From NCBI RefSeq assembly GCF_037991315.1, contig NZ_CP150300.1, positions 868,001 through 932,000 of the forward strand: a DNA stretch of 64,000 nucleotides, read 5' to 3'. The notes below the pieces were generated by a model that saw nothing but the letters and a program-made list of their open reading frames with translations, was not told where the DNA came from and made no database searches. Every line of letters starts with the position of its first letter. Position 1 is the first letter of the stretch. This document shows, piece by piece, positions 9,601-17,607 of the stretch. The position numbers and the translations under genes are program-made. The stretch is from Paenibacillus sp. FSL H8-0079 (GTDB lineage Bacteria > Bacillota > Bacilli > Paenibacillales > Paenibacillaceae).

Positions 9601-10946
9601 ACGAAGTGTATTATACATGCACCTGCAAAATCGAAACGGCTTATCTGTTTGGACGGTATCGGGAAGCCCTTGAATGGGTAGAGAGAGGAGAATGGAATAC
9701 CTATCTCCAGACTCGTGTGCATATTCGTAAACAAAGGATATACCACTCGTTAACCCTTGCTGCCATGTATCCAGAAGTATCCGTAGAAGAGCAGAAGGAG
9801 ATCCGTCTCGTGCTGCGCAAGCACTTGCGTGCGATGAAGCGATGGTCCGGTTATTATGGTAAGGATTCGGCAACCTATGTGCTCCTGACAGCTGAACTCC
9901 ATCGAATAGAAGGCAATTGGGCTGCTGCTGCCTCGGTATACGAGAAAGCGACCCGGTTAGCCCGAAATGCGGGCGAGGGGCTAATGGAAGCGATATCTTG
10001 TGAACGAGCATCCAGTTTCTATCGGCAGTTGGGAAGTGTAAACGGCGCGGAGGCTCTTATTGCCGATGCTTGCGATGCATATTCAAGATGGGGAGCCCAT
10101 ACAAAAGCAAGAATACTGAGAGCAGTGGATCAACATAGAAGATCGGCTGTGATTAAGTTCGAAGGGGCAGCAGTTCAGGGAGTCACGGAAGAGAATATAA
10201 CAGTGGATACCCTGCGTGAATCTCCGTCTGTTTATACTATAGAACATGTGGAAGATAAGCCATATCCGGAATGGGTGAGTTCGCTCGACAATTGTAAAAC
10301 ACCGTTGGAATTCCTAACATTGGCCATTCGTTATTCGGGTTCGGAGAAGGGATATATTCTCAATAATGATGGTAAAAGCTTTTCTGTGAAGGAAGCAGCG
10401 GGTACTGTGAATCATGAAGGGGTCGTTTCATACGCAGAATCTATCGTTCGTTATGTGGTGAAAACAGGTGAACCCGTTATACTTGCGAATGCTGCACGCA
10501 GCTCTTATTCGGCGGACCCCTCTATTATTAGAAATCAGTCCCAATCCGTGTTGTGTATGCTTATTCTTTTTCCTGGAGATGGATCGCCATCGATGCTCTA
10601 CCTGGAGAACAATCTCTTATCTGATGTCTTCACGAAGGAAAGGTTAGAGCTATTGGAGCGAATGATTGCCCGGATGATGTATGTGAAATCATTGAAGGAG
10701 TCTAAGAGCCAGCACAATGTCGTGAGTGCTTCAAAGGCACTGGTTGAACCGCTGACGAATCGTGAAAAAGAGATCCTGTACGCGTTGACGGATGGATTGA
10801 CGAATAAGGAGATTGCCTATCGCTTCGGATTAACCGAAGGCACAGTCAAAAGTTATATACACAATGTATATGGGAAACTGGGAGTGAAAAGAAGAAGTCA
10901 GGCAATAGCCCGTGCCGTGGAATTAGAATTAATTCATTACTCATAG
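6615..10946 (+). CDS. Giant signalling regulator: pseudokinase, AAA ATPase, TPR-like, GAF-like, LuxR HTH
   Basis: The 1443-residue protein starts at an ATG behind GGAGAGAG. Residues 1-180 resemble only the C-lobe of a Ser/Thr kinase: YVSPEQTGKI and RSDLYVLGMIFYEMLTG are clear, but the N-lobe is missing, the catalytic loop reads GHLNPSGIQI instead of HRDxKxxN, and no DFG is present, so it should be inactive as a kinase. Residues about 195-480 are a STAND-like AAA module with Walker A GMAGSGKTVL (near 225) and Walker B LVIFLDDLQW (near 355). Residues about 640-1180 are helical and TPR-like. A GAF-like region follows (about 1220-1370), and the C-terminus is a LuxR DNA-binding domain (LTNREKEILYALTDGLTNKE). 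Such proteins usually sense a signal through the large middle part and activate transcription. The SLH protein gene downstream is a possible target, by position only. Confidence 0.85.
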   Translation: MGMSLVMMKELMNGTEMNITSFLDVAIGLTESVHRAHKQSTFMGHLNPSGIQIQMDLNVAILTDQRLIDYTYVSPEQTGKINHMPDKRSDLYVLGMIFYEMLTGHRPFHAQSTEEWIHVHLAVVPKPLSDWRSSLAGSLESMIMKLLSKKPEERYQSAYGLLSDLKRCATSMKETGEVVSFEIARADEASRFRLPRTLFGREREEKALQDAFEQARAGASSFVFVSGMAGSGKTVLVRELQMVVRMAGGRFVSGKCDVLNRDIPFSSLLEALRSLIRQIWSESPDSVAKLKKKLTKALGTGAAVIVQILPEAAELFDEIPAIEPLHPAEAAIRFNRLVPIFIKVFVDTQHPLVIFLDDLQWADPATLDVLRTIVHDQARPGLLLIGAYREELATGTQIHEENQVDAVAWMKDSLHLHDESQLTVDHIKLETLSYIEVRQFVSHVLAENSSRIRSLAEVLYHRTGGNPLYLNRLLDNLYRENKLYYNEFEASWAWDPSVITQKPVNPDILHLIEARIHMLSGEKIELLTIGAAIGHRFCSSTLSLVSGYTVLYVRQLLHVLEEEGLLRREHDNDEADGDERYYTFLHDRIQQVAYKRMSDSDKTSLHLTIGRVIRDHLSNQSEFTIFDMVYHLNLGSEKMMDNAEKKELAEFNYQAGLKSKASTAYTGALHFFDIATRLSGDDWKDTASLNYRIMVEVSECEYMCGHTDRAEELLANLMSCTTNVVERIHIYLIRIAMYTYLKEDETAVNIGKQALTELDWHLPNRPSKALVIKEIMMTQSALFNRRNDVPHLPINRDPHYKALSDLVMAISLSVYAQSLGLSAVLFSRFVRYGLKHGNNEAFSYMLASYGMVVYKMSGFYTGAQYVDRAFHLASSFDSADLRSKLYYLRGLIRMMNPEEAAKQFEQSIQYGMESANLNYVSIAMMTHITNYNGDLNALSALLKHYEEISQQLVDGVTLNIFRITRGYIAQMQDGALESDEVVTPLKREQYREILNNEVYYTCTCKIETAYLFGRYREALEWVERGEWNTYLQTRVHIRKQRIYHSLTLAAMYPEVSVEEQKEIRLVLRKHLRAMKRWSGYYGKDSATYVLLTAELHRIEGNWAAAASVYEKATRLARNAGEGLMEAISCERASSFYRQLGSVNGAEALIADACDAYSRWGAHTKARILRAVDQHRRSAVIKFEGAAVQGVTEENITVDTLRESPSVYTIEHVEDKPYPEWVSSLDNCKTPLEFLTLAIRYSGSEKGYILNNDGKSFSVKEAAGTVNHEGVVSYAESIVRYVVKTGEPVILANAARSSYSADPSIIRNQSQSVLCMLILFPGDGSPSMLYLENNLLSDVFTKERLELLERMIARMMYVKSLKESKSQHNVVSASKALVEPLTNREKEILYALTDGLTNKEIAYRFGLTEGTVKSYIHNVYGKLGVKRRSQAIARAVELELIHYS

Positions 10947-10958
10947 AGGTCATACCTG

Positions 10959-11023
10959 CGAAAAGTCAGGAATAGAGCCATGAAACGGCTCCATTCCTGA
11001 CTTTTTTCTACAATATTTGCGAA
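10959..11023 (+). terminator. Terminator of the LuxR-type regulator, copy 1 of a 65-bp repeat
   Basis: GTCAGGAAT-A-GAGCC and GGCTC-C-ATTCCTGAC form a strong hairpin followed by TTTTTT. The whole 65 bp from CGAAAAGTCAGG to TTTGCGAA recurs at 13683-13747 with two differences, well beyond the hairpin itself. Confidence 0.9.
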
Positions 11024-11109
11024 ACCCTAACTTTAGTTAGTGTTTTTTTGTATGGCTTGGGACCTATGCTTATGTTCGAATTCAATAGTGGTATGGAGGA
11101 GAAAACGAC

Positions 11110-13671
11110 ATGAGTACAAGATTTCGAGCAAGTAGGAAAGTAACATCTATCATCTTAGTAATGTTGATGGTACTAGGCGGATGGAATGGGCTGTTCGATA
11201 GAGGGAATCAAGTATCTGCTGCGTCAGGAGTAGAATTCGCAGGAGGAAAGGGTACGAGCAATGAGCCTTATCTCATTGAAACGGCTGCCCAGCTCGACGA
11301 GGTCAGATGGCATTTGGGCAACAACATACATTTTAAGCTGACAGCGGATATCGATTTGAGCGGTTATGCGGAAGGCGAAGGCTGGGAGCCAATAGGTAAT
11401 GTTTACAGTTTGTTTTACGGGAATTTGGACGGCAATGGTTTCAAAATTTCAAATCTTACAATTAATCGACCACAAAGTACTGGTGTTGGGCTTTTCGGAG
11501 AAATTAGTAGTCCAGGTTCAATTACTAATATCGGATTGGAAGATATCGATATTGTGGGTGCAAGAGAAGTAGGAGGCTTGGCAGGGCGCAGCTCAGGAAC
11601 AATTACCTCTAGTTTTACAACTGGAAGCATAAGAGCTGCAATAGATGGTGTCGGAGGCTTGGTAGGGTATAATAGTGGGGTAATCCGCAATAGCTACAGC
11701 AATGTGAGTGTGGAAGCGCGGCAGTACGCAGGAGGTTTGGTGGGGGTAAATTATTCTAGGATCTACAATAGTTACGTTTCAGGGACGGTAAATGCAGACT
11801 ATTTACCTGGAGGCTTAGTCTCTAATTCTTATGATATAGTCCAAGATAGCTTTTACGACAGTGACACAACTAGGCAAAATGATACGGGCAAAGGAATAGG
11901 TAAACAGACTTCAGAGATGAAGAATCCCAGCACGTATGCAAATTGGGATGACGTATATTGGGGATTCAATCCGGATGTGAATGAAGGCTATCCCTATTTG
12001 AAAGCTTTCTACCGTGAAGTGAACTACGACGGTAACGGTAACACTGGTGGAGATGCACCAATTGACAGTAAACCGTACTCCAAAAATGCAACGGTTACCG
12101 TGAGTGTAGCTACCGATTCTTTAGTCAAAACCGATTACGCTTTCGGGGGATGGAATACGTTAGCGAGCGGTAGTGGTACGAGCTATGTGCCTGCAGATAC
12201 ATTCTTGATAACCGAGAATACAACCCTGTATGCACAATGGCTGAGCACCAAAGCTACTTTGACATCTGGGATTGGAATGGTGAGCACGGGCGGGACAGCG
12301 ACTGAGACGATTACGAACATTCCAGGCGATGTGACGTTAGAAGAGTTCAAGGCAGCAATCACACTGGCAGCGAATGCTACGTTCGAGATTTATGAGGCGG
12401 ACGGAACCACGGTAGCGACAACATTAGCAAATGGGTATAAGGTCATCGTAACTGCTGAGGATGGAATGACCCAAGTTACGTATACTCTGACGGTGATTGC
12501 ACCTCCAACACCACCGAGTGGTGGAGGTAATGGCGGAAGTACACCACCACCGAGTGGTGGAGGTAATGGCGGAAGTACACCACCACCGAGTGGCGGAGGC
12601 GGTGGTGTAAGTGCTCCGGCTCCATCAAGTGGTGGGGGCAATAGCGGAAGCACTCCAGCACAGGCTCCAGGGAAAGTAACGTCCACAAACGGCAGCCTCA
12701 CGCTTCCGGTGGGAACCCCAGGCGAAGTCAGCTTGGAAGATGGATTAACGATCACCGTTCCTGCGGGCGCAGTGAATCAGGAATTAAAAATAACGATGAC
12801 AAAATTGTTGGATACGACAAATGTTGTCGTGAACCAAGAGGTTTTTGCAAGCCGGGTCTTCGAAGTATTGAAGAACGTACCAGGTAAGTTCACAAAACCT
12901 GTCACGTTAACCTTTGCCTTCGATGCGAGTCTGGTGAAGAGCGGCCAACGGGCAGGAATCTTCTATTTCGATGAAGTGAATAAGGTATGGGTAGAAGTGC
13001 AGGGCAGCAAGACAAGCGGGAATTCCATCGCTGTCGAGGTGGATCACTTTACGAAGTTTGCAGTTCTGGTTGTGGGCTCCGCGACAGAAATTCCCGGCAC
13101 AACACCTGCTGAATCGGAAGTTAGCGTAAGTGATATCGCAGGACACTGGGCTGAGGCACAGATCAAGCAAGCCATCCAGGATGGGATCGTGAACGGTTAT
13201 ACGGACGGAACGTTCAAGCCAAGTACAACGATAACCCGTGCGGAATTCACGGTCATGCTGATAAACACATTGAACACTCAGGAAGCAGGCGCAGAACTGG
13301 CGTTCACGGACCAAGCGAAGATTGGGACGTGGGCACAGGCAGCGGTAGCACAAGCCGTGCAAGCGGGCATTATTAACGGATATACGGATGGAACTTTCCA
13401 GCCGAATGCGAACATTACACGGGCAGAGATGGCAACGATGATTGGCAAGGCATTCGAGTTGTCCCTGGACGGTTCGGCGGTGACTTCGTTTGCCGATGAT
13501 GAGGCCATTCCAGCTTGGGCGAAACATGCGGTAGCAACGCTGCAAGCACGTGGGGTAGTCCAAGGTACGGGAGCGAACACCTTCAATCCTCGTGCGCAAA
13601 CGACAAGAGCAGAAGCGGTCGTGATGCTTCTGAATATGTTGAATGTAGCCGAGGGACAAAACGTTCAGTAA
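11110..13671 (+). CDS. Cell-wall SLH protein with GLUG and InlB-type repeats
   Basis: The 853-residue protein begins with a signal peptide (VTSIILVMLMVLGGWNGLF, cleavage likely after VSAAS) behind a TGGAGGAG ribosome-binding site. Residues about 40-290 hold GLUG-type beta repeats (VGGLAGRSSGTI, VGGLVGYNSGVI, AGGLVGVNYSRI). Residues about 305-380 are an InlB/Listeria-Bacteroides repeat (FGGWNTLASGSGTSY, TTLYAQW). A Gly/Ser/Pro linker with 36-bp DNA repeats follows (about 465-515). Residues about 525-655 resemble a ZU5-like domain (LTITVPAGAV). Three SLH modules end the protein (GHWAEAQIKQAI, IGTWAQAAVAQA, IPAWAKHAVATL); they bind pyruvylated secondary cell-wall polymer. It is probably an adhesin or wall component; its ligand is unknown. 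Confidence 0.9.
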   Translation: MSTRFRASRKVTSIILVMLMVLGGWNGLFDRGNQVSAASGVEFAGGKGTSNEPYLIETAAQLDEVRWHLGNNIHFKLTADIDLSGYAEGEGWEPIGNVYSLFYGNLDGNGFKISNLTINRPQSTGVGLFGEISSPGSITNIGLEDIDIVGAREVGGLAGRSSGTITSSFTTGSIRAAIDGVGGLVGYNSGVIRNSYSNVSVEARQYAGGLVGVNYSRIYNSYVSGTVNADYLPGGLVSNSYDIVQDSFYDSDTTRQNDTGKGIGKQTSEMKNPSTYANWDDVYWGFNPDVNEGYPYLKAFYREVNYDGNGNTGGDAPIDSKPYSKNATVTVSVATDSLVKTDYAFGGWNTLASGSGTSYVPADTFLITENTTLYAQWLSTKATLTSGIGMVSTGGTATETITNIPGDVTLEEFKAAITLAANATFEIYEADGTTVATTLANGYKVIVTAEDGMTQVTYTLTVIAPPTPPSGGGNGGSTPPPSGGGNGGSTPPPSGGGGGVSAPAPSSGGGNSGSTPAQAPGKVTSTNGSLTLPVGTPGEVSLEDGLTITVPAGAVNQELKITMTKLLDTTNVVVNQEVFASRVFEVLKNVPGKFTKPVTLTFAFDASLVKSGQRAGIFYFDEVNKVWVEVQGSKTSGNSIAVEVDHFTKFAVLVVGSATEIPGTTPAESEVSVSDIAGHWAEAQIKQAIQDGIVNGYTDGTFKPSTTITRAEFTVMLINTLNTQEAGAELAFTDQAKIGTWAQAAVAQAVQAGIINGYTDGTFQPNANITRAEMATMIGKAFELSLDGSAVTSFADDEAIPAWAKHAVATLQARGVVQGTGANTFNPRAQTTRAEAVVMLLNMLNVAEGQNVQ
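12505..12612 (+). repeat. 36-bp tandem repeat coding the Pro/Gly linker
   Basis: Three tandem 36-bp units (12505-12540, 12541-12576, 12577-12612) encode PPSGGGNGGSTP-like blocks in the SLH protein; the first two are nearly identical and the third is partly diverged. A looser fourth unit follows to about 12651. The length is a multiple of 3, so copy number can change without breaking the frame. Confidence 0.85.
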
Positions 13672-13682
13672 GTAGAAGTATA

Positions 13683-13747
13683 CGAAAAGTCAGGAATAGA
13701 GCCATGAAACGGCTCCATCCCTGACTTTTTTCTACATTATTTGCGAA
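13683..13747 (+). terminator. Terminator of the SLH gene, copy 2 of the 65-bp repeat
   Basis: This is the same 65 bp as at 10959-11023, with two differences (CCATCCC for CCATTCC, and CATTATTTG for CAATATTTG). The hairpin and T run are intact. The copy stops where the IS1182-type element begins, so its original right end cannot be seen. Confidence 0.88.
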
Positions 13748-13870
13748 GGGGCTGTCCCATAAGTCATAAAATGGCTAGAGACAGCTCTGTTTTCAAAATT
13801 GTAAAACAAAAAGAAACCGTTCCTTGGTAAAATGGAAGTGCGACCCACCATTTGAAAGGAGACGGTTTCT

Positions 13871-15430
13871 TTGTACATTCAATATACCATGGATCAACTT
13901 TTCTTGCCAATGGATTTGGAGACAGATATCCCCAAAAATCACCTCGTTCGTGTTGTGAATAACGCAATCAATCGCCTCAGCGATTCCATTTTTAACTCGG
14001 CGTATCCTGGCGGGGGTCGCCATAGCTATCATCCCAAAATGCTCACCAAAATCATCATCTACGCCTACACCCAGCGCATCTATTCTTCCCGGCAAATTGC
14101 CAAGGCGGTTCGCGAAAATATCATGTTCATGTGGATAGCCGGGCGGCAACAACCGGATTTCCGGACCATTAATCGCTTTCGTTCCGAGCGGATGAAAGAG
14201 GTCTTGGAAACTGTGTTTACCCATGTGCTGGAGCTGTTGGTTCAGGAGCAATACGTGTCCTTGGATCACTATTTTTTGGACGGAACCAAGCTTGAAGCGA
14301 ATGCGAATCGCTACACCTTTGTGTGGAAAAAAGCCGTCGTCAAGCACCAGGCCAAGCTGCAAGAAAAAGTACATACCTTGTTTCAAGCCATCGAAGAAGC
14401 GGAAAACGAAGAAGATACCCTCCACACCGGAACCGACCTGCCTGAACTTGGCGAAGTCTCGGCTCTCACTGCGGAAAAACTGGAACAAGCCGTCAAGCAA
14501 TTGGAGGAAAAGCTAAGCGAAAAACCGAAGAGCAAAACATTAAAAAAAGCGGTGCGACAGTTGTGCAAAGACTTCCTGCCCCGGTTGCAAAAGTATGAGC
14601 ATCAGATCCAAACTGCTGGTGAGCGGGGCAGTTACAGCAAAACCGATCCAGATGCGACGTTCATGCGAATGAAAGAAGACCACATGCGAAATGGTCAACT
14701 AAAGCCTGGATACAATGTACAAATCGGAACGGAAAACCAGTTTGTATTGGGCTACAGTGTACACCAGCGGCCCACGGACACCAAATGTCTGAAACCGCAC
14801 CTGGATCATCTGGAAGAGCAGCTTGGTAAAAGAGTGAAAACCGTCATTGCCGATGCCGGGTATGGAAGCGAAGAAAATTACAGCTATTTGGAAGAAAAAA
14901 ACATCCACGGCATCGTCAAATACGGAACATACCATAAAGAGAAAACGAGGGCATGGAAGCAAGCGCTGGGCAAAGTGGACCACTGGAGCTACAACGAAAC
15001 CGAAGATACATGGACCTGTGCGGCAGGGCAAACGTTACCATTCCGGTATGAAAGTCAGGCGGTCACGGAGAGTGGCTACGCGATTCGAACCCGCCATTAT
15101 CGAAGTGCAGACTGTAGCGAATGTCCCCTGAAAACCAAATGCACAACAGCGAAAGGCAATCGGGAGATTACCGTCAGTCTTACCTATATGCGTCAAAAAA
15201 ACGAGATGCGGGAACGGTTACGTAGTGAGGAAGGATATACCCTTTCAGTTCGGCGCATGACGGAGCCTGAGAGTGTGTTTGGACAAATTAAAAATAACCG
15301 GGGATTCCGAAGATTCCTGCTTCGCGGCTTGCAAAAAGTGAGCCTGGAGGTTGGGTGGCTTTGCCTTGCCCACAATCTACTCAAAAAAGCCACATTGACA
15401 GAAAAACGCAAAAAGGACAAAGCAGAATAA
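13871..15430 (+). CDS. IS1182-family transposase
   Basis: This 519-residue DDE transposase starts at TTG 13871, 9 nt after AAGGAG; an ATG six codons later is the alternative. The N-terminal domain DUF772-type sequence HLVRVVNNAINRLSDSIF and HPKMLTKIIIYAYTQRIYSS is typical of IS1182. The catalytic acids are likely D in FLDGTKLEANANRYTF, D in VIADAGYGSEENY and E in EPESVFGQIKNNRGF. A zinc-ribbon-like cluster (CSECPLKTKC) sits before the last acid. The length is normal for the family and no frameshift is present, so the enzyme may be active. Confidence 0.95.
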   Translation: MYIQYTMDQLFLPMDLETDIPKNHLVRVVNNAINRLSDSIFNSAYPGGGRHSYHPKMLTKIIIYAYTQRIYSSRQIAKAVRENIMFMWIAGRQQPDFRTINRFRSERMKEVLETVFTHVLELLVQEQYVSLDHYFLDGTKLEANANRYTFVWKKAVVKHQAKLQEKVHTLFQAIEEAENEEDTLHTGTDLPELGEVSALTAEKLEQAVKQLEEKLSEKPKSKTLKKAVRQLCKDFLPRLQKYEHQIQTAGERGSYSKTDPDATFMRMKEDHMRNGQLKPGYNVQIGTENQFVLGYSVHQRPTDTKCLKPHLDHLEEQLGKRVKTVIADAGYGSEENYSYLEEKNIHGIVKYGTYHKEKTRAWKQALGKVDHWSYNETEDTWTCAAGQTLPFRYESQAVTESGYAIRTRHYRSADCSECPLKTKCTTAKGNREITVSLTYMRQKNEMRERLRSEEGYTLSVRRMTEPESVFGQIKNNRGFRRFLLRGLQKVSLEVGWLCLAHNLLKKATLTEKRKKDKAE

Positions 15431-15451
15431 ACCTCTGCTTTGTCCTTTTTT
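15410..15451 (+). terminator. Transposase gene terminator
   Basis: A perfect stem of about 17 bp (AAAAAGGACAAAGCAGA with TCTGCTTTGTCCTTTTT) overlaps the transposase stop codon. A-run and T-run on both sides make it potentially bidirectional. Confidence 0.92.
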
Positions 15452-15561
15452 GAACGTATGCGTGGTATTTCTTTTTGCCTATACTTTTTTCAAGGGCTTT
15501 TGAGACAGCCCCTTCTTGCTTCTCAGTCCTGAAGTGCAGCGGACCGACGTTCCTTAGACCA

Positions 15562-16617
15562 TCAGCGGGAATATGCCGGCTGTTCCATCGCCACCGGCTG
15601 AGGATTGGCAAGCACCCATAACACCGCCAACTCGGATAATCTGGCAGGTGCTTCGTAATCGGATCCATTGCGAAGCCTGTTTACCAAGTCTGCTGCCTCT
15701 TGGAGAAGTGCCGGGGCGAGTGGCGCACCAGTACCCAGGTGAAGAATCAGTGCATCCAGCATCTTGCGATACTCCGCATCCCAGTTTCCACCGCCATTAT
15801 CCAATACTTCATGGGACACGCGCCCTGTGATGCGGATAACCTCTCCCTGCACGGTTTGCGCATGTCCCTGGGCCGGTATGAGATATTCCCACAGCTCTTG
15901 GTGCTGTTTGGTCCAAGTGGTTGCCTTTACCTGAATGGGGGCAGTCCCATCGTGCATGATCCGATTCGCTACCGGCTCGACATCAAATAACTGGTAAAGT
16001 TTGATCAGCGCGTCTGAAACTTCATCGACCTTGTCCTTATTGAACTTCTCTCGGACGAATTCAAAATCCTTACCGATCCGCTTCACCGATTCGTTCATAT
16101 CCGGGGTGAGCGATGCTCCGGCATCCAGCAGAATTGCTGCAATCTCTGCCAGATTGACTATATCGCTATTCCTGCAATTGACTAACCCCTTAGCTAATGG
16201 GGTATTTCCCTGTTTATTTTCTACGTTAATAGTAGCGCCATGTTTTACCAACTCTTGAACCACTTTGGTTCGATACCCACTGACCGCTGCATGTAACGGT
16301 GTTTCATTTTGATAATCCACAGCGTCCAGATCCGCACCTAATTCAAGGAATAAGGGTACATTTCCTGACCAGTGTGAGGCATGGGCATGTAAAGGCGTAC
16401 GTTGATATTTGTCGGGTGCATTAATGTCTGCCCCTTGCTCTACCAGCCAGCGGACCAATTCATCCGAAATATGCCGAAAGCTGAGAGCGGTACCTTTACT
16501 GTAGCCTCCGCGGGCATCCCATCCGCATTGCTCGAAAACCTCTTTTACGGTAGCGATATCATTATCTTTAATGAGTTTTTCCATATGAGCAGGTAAGGTT
16601 GCTTCCTTCGTAGCCAT
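15562..16617 (-). CDS. Ankyrin-repeat protein
   Basis: The product is 351 residues from the ATG at 16617, which has AAGGAGAGG 9 nt upstream; a longer frame from 16659 adds 14 residues without a ribosome-binding site. No signal peptide is seen, so it is cytoplasmic. Residues about 45-150 carry ankyrin units with the TPLHA signature (LVEQGADINAPDKYQRTPLH, LGADLDAVDYQNETPLHAAV, HGATINVENKQGNTPLA). The C-terminal 190 residues (KRIGKDFEFVREKFNKDKVD, GEVIRITGRVSHEVLDNGGG) are a helical domain I cannot name. Ankyrin repeats mediate protein contacts; the partner is unknown. A broken paralogue lies 10.6 kb upstream in the same orientation. Confidence 0.85.
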   Translation of the reverse strand: MATKEATLPAHMEKLIKDNDIATVKEVFEQCGWDARGGYSKGTALSFRHISDELVRWLVEQGADINAPDKYQRTPLHAHASHWSGNVPLFLELGADLDAVDYQNETPLHAAVSGYRTKVVQELVKHGATINVENKQGNTPLAKGLVNCRNSDIVNLAEIAAILLDAGASLTPDMNESVKRIGKDFEFVREKFNKDKVDEVSDALIKLYQLFDVEPVANRIMHDGTAPIQVKATTWTKQHQELWEYLIPAQGHAQTVQGEVIRITGRVSHEVLDNGGGNWDAEYRKMLDALILHLGTGAPLAPALLQEAADLVNRLRNGSDYEAPARLSELAVLWVLANPQPVAMEQPAYSR

Positions 16618-16769
16618 TACACTCTTCCTCTCCTTTGTGAATAACAACGTATGTTCCAATGGTAGGCTATGACGATTTAATAGTCAGCAGATAATTTTCT
16701 GCAATTTTATCACATAGGGGAATTTAAAACCAATAACTGGGTTTCTTGCATCGTCAATTTGTTTGGCTG

Positions 16770-16778
16770 TGATATAAT
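16770..16778 (+). promoter_or_regulatory. Extended -10 promoter for the SF0329-like gene
   Basis: TGATATAAT is a perfect extended -10 element (TGnTATAAT). It lies 90 bp before the start of the gene at 16868 and no closer candidate is visible. A TTGCAT upstream is too far for a standard -35. Confidence 0.55.
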
Positions 16779-16867
16779 TTAGGTGAATGTTGATTTTGGA
16801 GATTGGTTGAAAAAGTTAAAATGAACGCCGTAACTTATGCGGTAGTTTTTCGATAATAGGAGGATCT

Positions 16868-17437
16868 ATGTCCTGGAGTAAATTGAAGCAACAACTGGAG
16901 AGTTTTCTGAGTCCAGCGTTAATTGGGAGAGTAGAGTACCGTGCAACCAGCTACAGATATGCTCCTGATAAGTCTGGAAATTGTTATATTACTGTAGATA
17001 AAAAGAATGTACTTAACATGAGTGATACAACAACCCCAATTCGATGGTATCAGACGGAGCAGGAGATCAAAAACGACCCGGAGATCATGATCCCTGTGAA
17101 CGATGAAGAGATTGAAGCTATTCGAAAAGATTCCAAAGGGCCTATTCCCGAGGATCGTCTTCAAGTCATGGCAAGAAGTAGAAAAATATCGGTACATGCC
17201 AAAGAGCTTTTGTTGGCCCAGGCCGCACTCAGTAAATTGAATTTTACCGTTGCAGCGACGACGTATTTATCTACTTCTATAGAAGATAATCTGGAGAGCA
17301 ATGATATCTTGTTTAATATTTTGGCTTTAATGGACAGACGCGTTGGCAAAAAGCGAATTCTGAACATGTCGGAGCAGATCAAGTTAAAGCACCCAGCTGT
17401 GCAGTATTTTTATGAACTGCGTCGTCGTACATTGTGA
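16868..17437 (+). CDS. SF0329-like protein of unknown function
   Basis: This 189-residue cytoplasmic protein starts at ATG 16868 behind ATAGGAGGATCT. The opening (MSWSKLKQQLESFLSPALIG and VEYRATSYRYAPDKSGNCYI) recalls the family annotated as SF0329; I am moderately sure of that match. No membrane segment, metal motif or enzyme motif is visible. The C-terminal half is helical (ARSRKISVHAKELLLAQAAL). It has its own extended -10 promoter and no operon partner. Confidence 0.7.
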   Translation: MSWSKLKQQLESFLSPALIGRVEYRATSYRYAPDKSGNCYITVDKKNVLNMSDTTTPIRWYQTEQEIKNDPEIMIPVNDEEIEAIRKDSKGPIPEDRLQVMARSRKISVHAKELLLAQAALSKLNFTVAATTYLSTSIEDNLESNDILFNILALMDRRVGKKRILNMSEQIKLKHPAVQYFYELRRRTL

Positions 17438-17607
17438 AATTGAATAACATTCATGGATAAAGATACACTGTGTCGGTGACGGTTTCACTGAAATGTGCCT
17501 AACAAGTGGATATAGCTTTTAACTATAACCAGTTATGGTTTTTAAGTATCTCTTCTAACTCATATCCGCGTGATATGATATGGGTATACAACGAGGGGGT
17601 TTTTTAC

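Larger units (their letters stand above)
13745..15514 (+). mobile_element. IS1182-family insertion sequence, apparently complete
   Basis: The element is about 1.77 kb and bounded by imperfect terminal inverted repeats. The left end GAAGGGGCTGTCCCATAAG (from 13745) matches the reverse complement of the right end, GAAGGGGCTGTCTCAAAAG (ending 15514). It carries one full transposase gene and its own terminator. No convincing target-site duplication is visible; the left flank is the end of a terminator repeat and the right flank leads to an ankyrin gene. The intact transposase suggests a recent arrival. Confidence 0.88.

Noticed and set aside
12505..12612. Tandem repeats that might suggest a CRISPR array
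   Set aside because: Units are contiguous without spacers and encode a linker in frame; no cas gene is present.
12390..12755. Proline-rich open frame on the minus strand opposite the SLH protein linker
   Set aside because: It is the complement of the 36-bp Gly/Ser/Pro repeat tract, with no ribosome-binding site, and lies wholly inside a well-supported gene.
17438..17607. S-box (SAM riboswitch) before the MetE-like gene
   Set aside because: Expected from Bacillus yxjG/yxjH, but no S-box core or terminator-antiterminator pair is visible.
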